9,065 bases of DNA, taken from positions 1 through 9,065 of the forward strand of contig CANQTI010000070.1 in the NCBI GenBank assembly GCA_947626725.1, given 5' to 3'. Each line of letters opens with the position of its first letter. The first letter of the stretch is position 1. This document shows, piece by piece, positions 7,067-9,065 of the stretch. The notes beneath the pieces are model-generated. The model saw nothing but the letters and a program-made list of their open reading frames with translations, was not told where the DNA came from and ran no database searches. The position numbers and the translations under genes were made by a program. This stretch comes from an uncultured Eisenbergiella sp. GTDB taxonomy: Bacteria; Bacillota; Clostridia; Lachnospirales; Lachnospiraceae.

Positions 7067-7783
7067 ATGTATAAAATAGGAATTATTGGAGCGATGGATC
7101 TGGAGGTGGATGAGCTCAAATCCAAAATGAAGACCTCCCGGATCGTCAGGAAAGCCGGAATGGAATTCTATGAAGGTGTTCTGAACGGCGCCGATGCGGT
7201 GATCGTGCACTGCGGCATCGGCAAGGTGAACGCCGCTCTCTGCACGCAGATCCTTGCAGATGTTTTTGAGGTGACCCACATTATCAATACCGGCGTAGCC
7301 GGTTCTCTTAACGCGAAGCTGGATATTGGAGATATCCTGATCTCCAGGGATGCCATTTATCATGACCTCGATGTAACTATTTTCGGTTATCAGCCAGGCG
7401 AAGTGCCCCAGATCGGCTTCCGGGAATTCAAAGCGGATGAAGCTCTTGTTGAGCTTGCCAGACGTTCCTGCGAAAAGGTGAATCCTGATATTCATGTAAT
7501 GGTCGGCCGCGTAGTCAGCGGAGACCAGTTTATTTCCGATAAAGCGGTCAAGGAACGCCTGATCAGCCGGTTCCGAGGCGACTGTACCGAAATGGAGGGA
7601 GTTGCTATTGCGCACGGAGCATATCTGAACGGCATTCCTTTTGTTATCATCCGGGCCATCTCCGACAAGGCTGACAATACCTCCGAAATGGACTATCCTG
7701 TATTCGAACGGGCCGCCGCGAGGCACTCCGCAAAACTGGTAGAAGATATGATGCAGTATCTTTCTTCTTCACAAAGCATCTGA
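7067..7783 (+). CDS. mtnN: 5'-methylthioadenosine/S-adenosylhomocysteine nucleosidase
   Basis: A 238-residue cytoplasmic enzyme that hydrolyses the glycosidic bond of methylthioadenosine and S-adenosylhomocysteine, releasing adenine. It clears inhibitors of methyl transfer and polyamine synthesis and feeds the activated-methyl cycle. The N terminus KIGIIGAM...E13 is typical; E13 corresponds to the E. coli E12. The nucleoside-binding EMEG motif (175-178, E177 equivalent to E174) and the catalytic aspartate in RAISDKADN (D200, equivalent to D197) are present, as are HCGIGKVNAA (48-57) and NTGVAGS (74-80). The length is normal for the family. AAAAGGAG about ten bases upstream supports the start. 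It lies within the repeat-flanked block, downstream of a terminator, and no clear promoter of its own was found in 6909-7066. No luxS or other methyl-cycle gene is next to it. Confidence 0.95.
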   Translation: MYKIGIIGAMDLEVDELKSKMKTSRIVRKAGMEFYEGVLNGADAVIVHCGIGKVNAALCTQILADVFEVTHIINTGVAGSLNAKLDIGDILISRDAIYHDLDVTIFGYQPGEVPQIGFREFKADEALVELARRSCEKVNPDIHVMVGRVVSGDQFISDKAVKERLISRFRGDCTEMEGVAIAHGAYLNGIPFVIIRAISDKADNTSEMDYPVFERAAARHSAKLVEDMMQYLSSSQSI

Positions 7784-7817
7784 GGAAAAGAGAACCTTTC
7801 ATGAAAACACATCATGG

Positions 7818-7856
7818 CTGAATCTGTTCCGGTTCCGGGATGGCGGCCGCGAATAA
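7818..7856 (+). pseudogene. Orphan C-terminal tail of a second PPC gene
   Basis: The twelve codons LNLFRFRDGGRE and a TAA stop repeat the end of the PPC protein (LNLFRFRDGGRG). Three of the four differences in these codons are synonymous (TTG/CTG, TTT/CTC-type third-base change to TTC, CGA/CGC) and one changes Gly to Glu. Nothing upstream of 7818 resembles the rest of PPC, so this cannot make a protein. It is a relic of a PPC gene that once lay next to spoIIID. Confidence 0.8.
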
Positions 7857-7878
7857 GATATTTTGGATCTTCAGGCGA

Positions 7879-7907
7879 TCATAACCATAAAACCCCCGTC
7901 ATACAAT
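7879..7907 (+). promoter_or_regulatory. Candidate sigma-E promoter of spoIIID
   Basis: TCATAAC (7879-7885) and CATACAAT (7900-7907) are 14 bases apart. In Bacillus subtilis spoIIID is transcribed by sigma-E, whose -10 consensus is CATACA-T, matched fully here; the -35 match is partial. The start of transcription would fall about 7914-7916, some 20 bases before the GTG start. The -10 lies inside the left arm of the inverted repeat at 7890-7931. Confidence 0.55.
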
Positions 7908-7931
7908 GTAAAAAATGTATGACGGGGGTTT
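7890..7931 (+). terminator. Perfect 16-bp inverted repeat overlapping spoIIID control region
   Basis: Bases 7890-7905 pair without mismatch with 7916-7931 around a 10-base A-rich loop (ATGTAAAAAA). An A-run precedes it and TTT follows, so in RNA coming from upstream it may work as a terminator with a short U-run. Its right arm contains GGGGG (7924-7928), the only Shine-Dalgarno-like stretch for the spoIIID GTG at 7936. It may therefore also block translation in read-through RNA, or be a DNA operator. Confidence 0.6.
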
Positions 7932-7935
7932 CCCT

Positions 7936-8190
7936 GTGAAGGATTATATTGAAGAGCGGGCGATGGCGGTGGCCGGCTATATCATTGAGCATAACGCGAC
8001 GGTGAGGCAGGCGGCGAAGCAGTTTGGGATCAGCAAGAGCACGGTGCACAAGGATATCACCGAGCGTCTGGAGCAGATCAATCCGGGGCTGGCGAAGGAG
8101 GCCAGGATCGTGCTGGATGTGAACAAGTCCGAACGCCACATCCGGGGAGGGCTCGCCACGAGGGAAAAATATCTGCATCATTCATTGTGA
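7936..8190 (+). CDS. spoIIID: Sporulation transcription factor SpoIIID
   Basis: An 84-residue DNA-binding protein that in spore formers acts in the mother cell, repressing and activating sigma-E-dependent genes and helping the switch to sigma-K. The match is clear along its length: DYIEERAM, a helix-turn-helix of about residues 22-43 (TVRQAAKQFGISKSTVHKDI), TERLEQINPGLAKEA, and KSERHIRGGLATREKY. It is slightly shorter than the Bacillus protein at the C terminus. I choose the GTG at 7936 because the family sequence begins there and GGGGG lies seven bases before it. An in-frame ATG at 7915 would add seven unrelated residues (MYDGGFP) and lies at the edge of the hairpin loop. The control region is described separately. 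TTGTCC (8215-8220, GGACAA on the other strand) just after the gene resembles a SpoIIID-binding core, weak evidence. Confidence 0.97.
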   Translation: MKDYIEERAMAVAGYIIEHNATVRQAAKQFGISKSTVHKDITERLEQINPGLAKEARIVLDVNKSERHIRGGLATREKYLHHSL

Positions 8191-8221
8191 CCGTGAGATC
8201 GAGATTCGGCAATTTTGTCCA

Positions 8222-8250
8222 TTTACAATCATTTTTACCCTGTATAAGAT
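8222..8250 (+). promoter_or_regulatory. Possible promoter of the MATE gene
   Basis: TTTACA (8222-8227) resembles a -35 at 5 of 6 positions. A -10 could be TAAGAT (8245-8250, spacing 17) or TATAAG (8243-8248, better match but spacing 15). It lies between the spoIIID stop and the MATE start in an AT-rich patch. The roughly 120-base leader that would follow is GC-rich and contains a hairpin, 8286-8294 with 8299-8310 (9 pairs, 3-base bulge). Confidence 0.4.
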
Positions 8251-8373
8251 GAGAAAGGCTGGGGTGATCCCGGAGGAAAATGCGGAAGGCGCGGCGTGCC
8301 GCAGGGCCTTTGCGCGGTCCGGGGCGGGACGGAACAGGTCCGACCGGTTCATATACGGGAGAAGAGAAGAAAG

Positions 8374-9065
8374 ATGTTATATTCGAACAGAGATCTGCGG
8401 AAGCTGATCATTCCGCTGCTGGTGGAACAGGTGCTTGCCATCGCGGTGGGCATGGCGGATACGATCATGGTTTCCGTTGCGGGAGAGGCGGCTGTGTCCG
8501 GCGTTTCGCTGGTGGATACCGTCAATATTTTGCTGATCAATGTGTTTTCGGCGCTGGCAACCGGCGGCGCGGTGGTGGCAGGGCATTTCCTGGGGAAAAA
8601 GAAAAAGGAAGACGCCTGCAGGGCCGCCTGGCAGATCCTGCTGTTCGCCACCCTGCTGGCGCTTTTGATCGCGGTTATTTTCATCGCGGCGCACGATGCG
8701 CTGCTGCGTTTGATGTTCGGGCAGATCGAGCCGGATGTCATGGAGGCCTGCAAAACTTATCTAGTCATTACGGCGGTCTCTTTTGTGGCGCTGGCGGTTT
8801 ACAATTCCTGCGCCGCGCTTTTCCGCGCCATGAACAGCGCGAAGATCACCATGTGGGTTTCTATTCTGATGAACGTCATCAATGTGGCGGGAAATGCGAT
8901 CTGCATTTTCGGCCTGCACATGGGGGTGGCCGGTGTGGCCCTGCCCACGACGGTGTCCCGCTATGTGGCGGCAGTCCTGATTTTCATCCTGATCCTGGAT
9001 AAAAGGCGGGAGATCAATCTGGCCGGTCAGATCCGGCTGCGGTTTGACGGGAAGCTGATCAAAAG
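8374..9065 (+). CDS. MATE-family multidrug/cation exporter (N-terminal part)
   Basis: The first 230 residues of an integral membrane transporter of the MATE family, which exports cationic drugs or metabolites in exchange for Na+ or H+. The frame is open to the window's right edge; full-length members have about 450 residues and 12 membrane helices. The opening is typical (RDLRKLIIPLLVEQVLAIAVGMADTIMVSVAGEAAVSGVSLVDTVNIL). Six hydrophobic segments are visible at about 10-30, 46-68, 86-106, 126-148, 155-180 and 187-208, with a basic loop GKKKKEDACR (74-83) and RAMNSAKITMW (151-161) as in the family. The start is the ATG at 8374 behind a weak purine run (AGAAGAAAG). Substrate cannot be told. It follows spoIIID by 183 bases with no clear terminator between, but a separate promoter is possible. 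Confidence 0.9.
   Translation, partial: MLYSNRDLRKLIIPLLVEQVLAIAVGMADTIMVSVAGEAAVSGVSLVDTVNILLINVFSALATGGAVVAGHFLGKKKKEDACRAAWQILLFATLLALLIAVIFIAAHDALLRLMFGQIEPDVMEACKTYLVITAVSFVALAVYNSCAALFRAMNSAKITMWVSILMNVINVAGNAICIFGLHMGVAGVALPTTVSRYVAAVLIFILILDKRREINLAGQIRLRFDGKLIK

Larger units (their letters stand above)
5780..7817. other. Probable 2-kb inserted block between the direct repeats
   Basis: This block is bounded exactly by the two 99-bp repeats and holds two genes, the unknown protein and the MTA/SAH nucleosidase. Its left half is visibly AT-richer than the flanking genes. No transposase, integrase, or terminal inverted repeat is seen. The repeats lie over the 3' end of a gene, as att sites of integrating islands often do. 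Insertion through a homologous segment, or a duplication followed by deletion, are other explanations. Confidence 0.5.
7818..7916 (+). repeat. 99-bp direct repeat, right copy (upstream of spoIIID)
   Basis: This is the counterpart of 5681-5779, with 12 mismatches in 99 and no gaps. It begins 34 bases after the nucleosidase stop and contains the PPC tail remnant, the candidate spoIIID promoter, and the left arm and loop of the 16-bp inverted repeat. Identity with the left copy ends at the loop/right-arm junction. Confidence 0.95.

Noticed and set aside
8249..8407. A 52-codon frame starting MRKAGVIPEEN upstream of the MATE gene
   Set aside because: Its ATG lies in the proposed promoter -10 with no ribosome binding site, and its end overlaps the MATE gene out of frame.
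8280..9002. A 240-codon + strand frame over the MATE gene
   Set aside because: It is an out-of-frame shadow rich in Gly, Arg and His; the frame starting at 8374 gives a clear MATE protein with six membrane segments.
1..9065. tRNA, rRNA, CRISPR array, or insertion sequence
   Set aside because: No cloverleaf, no regularly spaced repeats, no transposase or terminal inverted repeats were seen; the only direct repeat pair is the 99-bp one.

Overview
The window looks like a chromosomal stretch from a spore-forming member of the Clostridia, most likely a Lachnospiraceae-type gut organism. The reasons are a recognisable SpoIIID sporulation regulator, strong AGGAGG-type ribosome binding sites, moderately GC-rich genes read in one direction, and protein families (SWIM-SNF2 helicase, stand-alone PPC/DUF296 protein, small Xre-type HTH protein, MATE exporter) typical of that group. 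The genus cannot be fixed from the sequence.

Layout, all on the + strand. (1) 1-899: the tail of an unidentified gene, then a 256-residue helical protein carrying one motif twice, probably co-transcribed. (2) 900-1333: a long stretch without a convincing gene but with at least five hairpins, two of them strong and adjacent, a candidate structured RNA or leader. (3) 1334-1675: a small helix-turn-helix protein. (4) 1836-5719: a SWIM-zinc-finger SNF2 ATPase followed 56 bases later by a PPC/DUF296 protein, a probable two-gene operon. (5) 5780-7817: a roughly 2-kb block holding an AT-richer gene of unknown function and an MTA/SAH nucleosidase. (6) 7818-8190: the control region and gene of SpoIIID. 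(7) 8374 to the end: the first half of a MATE-family exporter.

The most notable structure is a 99-bp direct repeat (5681-5779 and 7818-7916; 87 of 99 positions identical, no gaps) that brackets block 5. Each copy carries the last 12 codons of the PPC gene, its stop, and a sigma-E-like promoter (CATACAAT). The left copy is the real 3' end of the PPC gene. The right copy is an orphan tail directly upstream of spoIIID. Identity stops at the loop/3'-arm junction of a perfect 16-bp inverted repeat that is complete only in the right copy. This suggests PPC once lay directly upstream of spoIIID and the 2-kb block was inserted at the 3' end of PPC, with duplication of that end, in the manner of an att-flanked island but with no recombinase present.

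A second point is the design of the spoIIID control region. The sigma-E-like -10 lies inside the left arm of the 16-bp inverted repeat and the ribosome binding site inside the right arm. Read-through RNA from upstream would fold and hide the start, while RNA started at the sporulation promoter would begin in or near the loop and leave the start open. Apart from spoIIID, and possibly the inserted block, nothing here shows a sporulation role.
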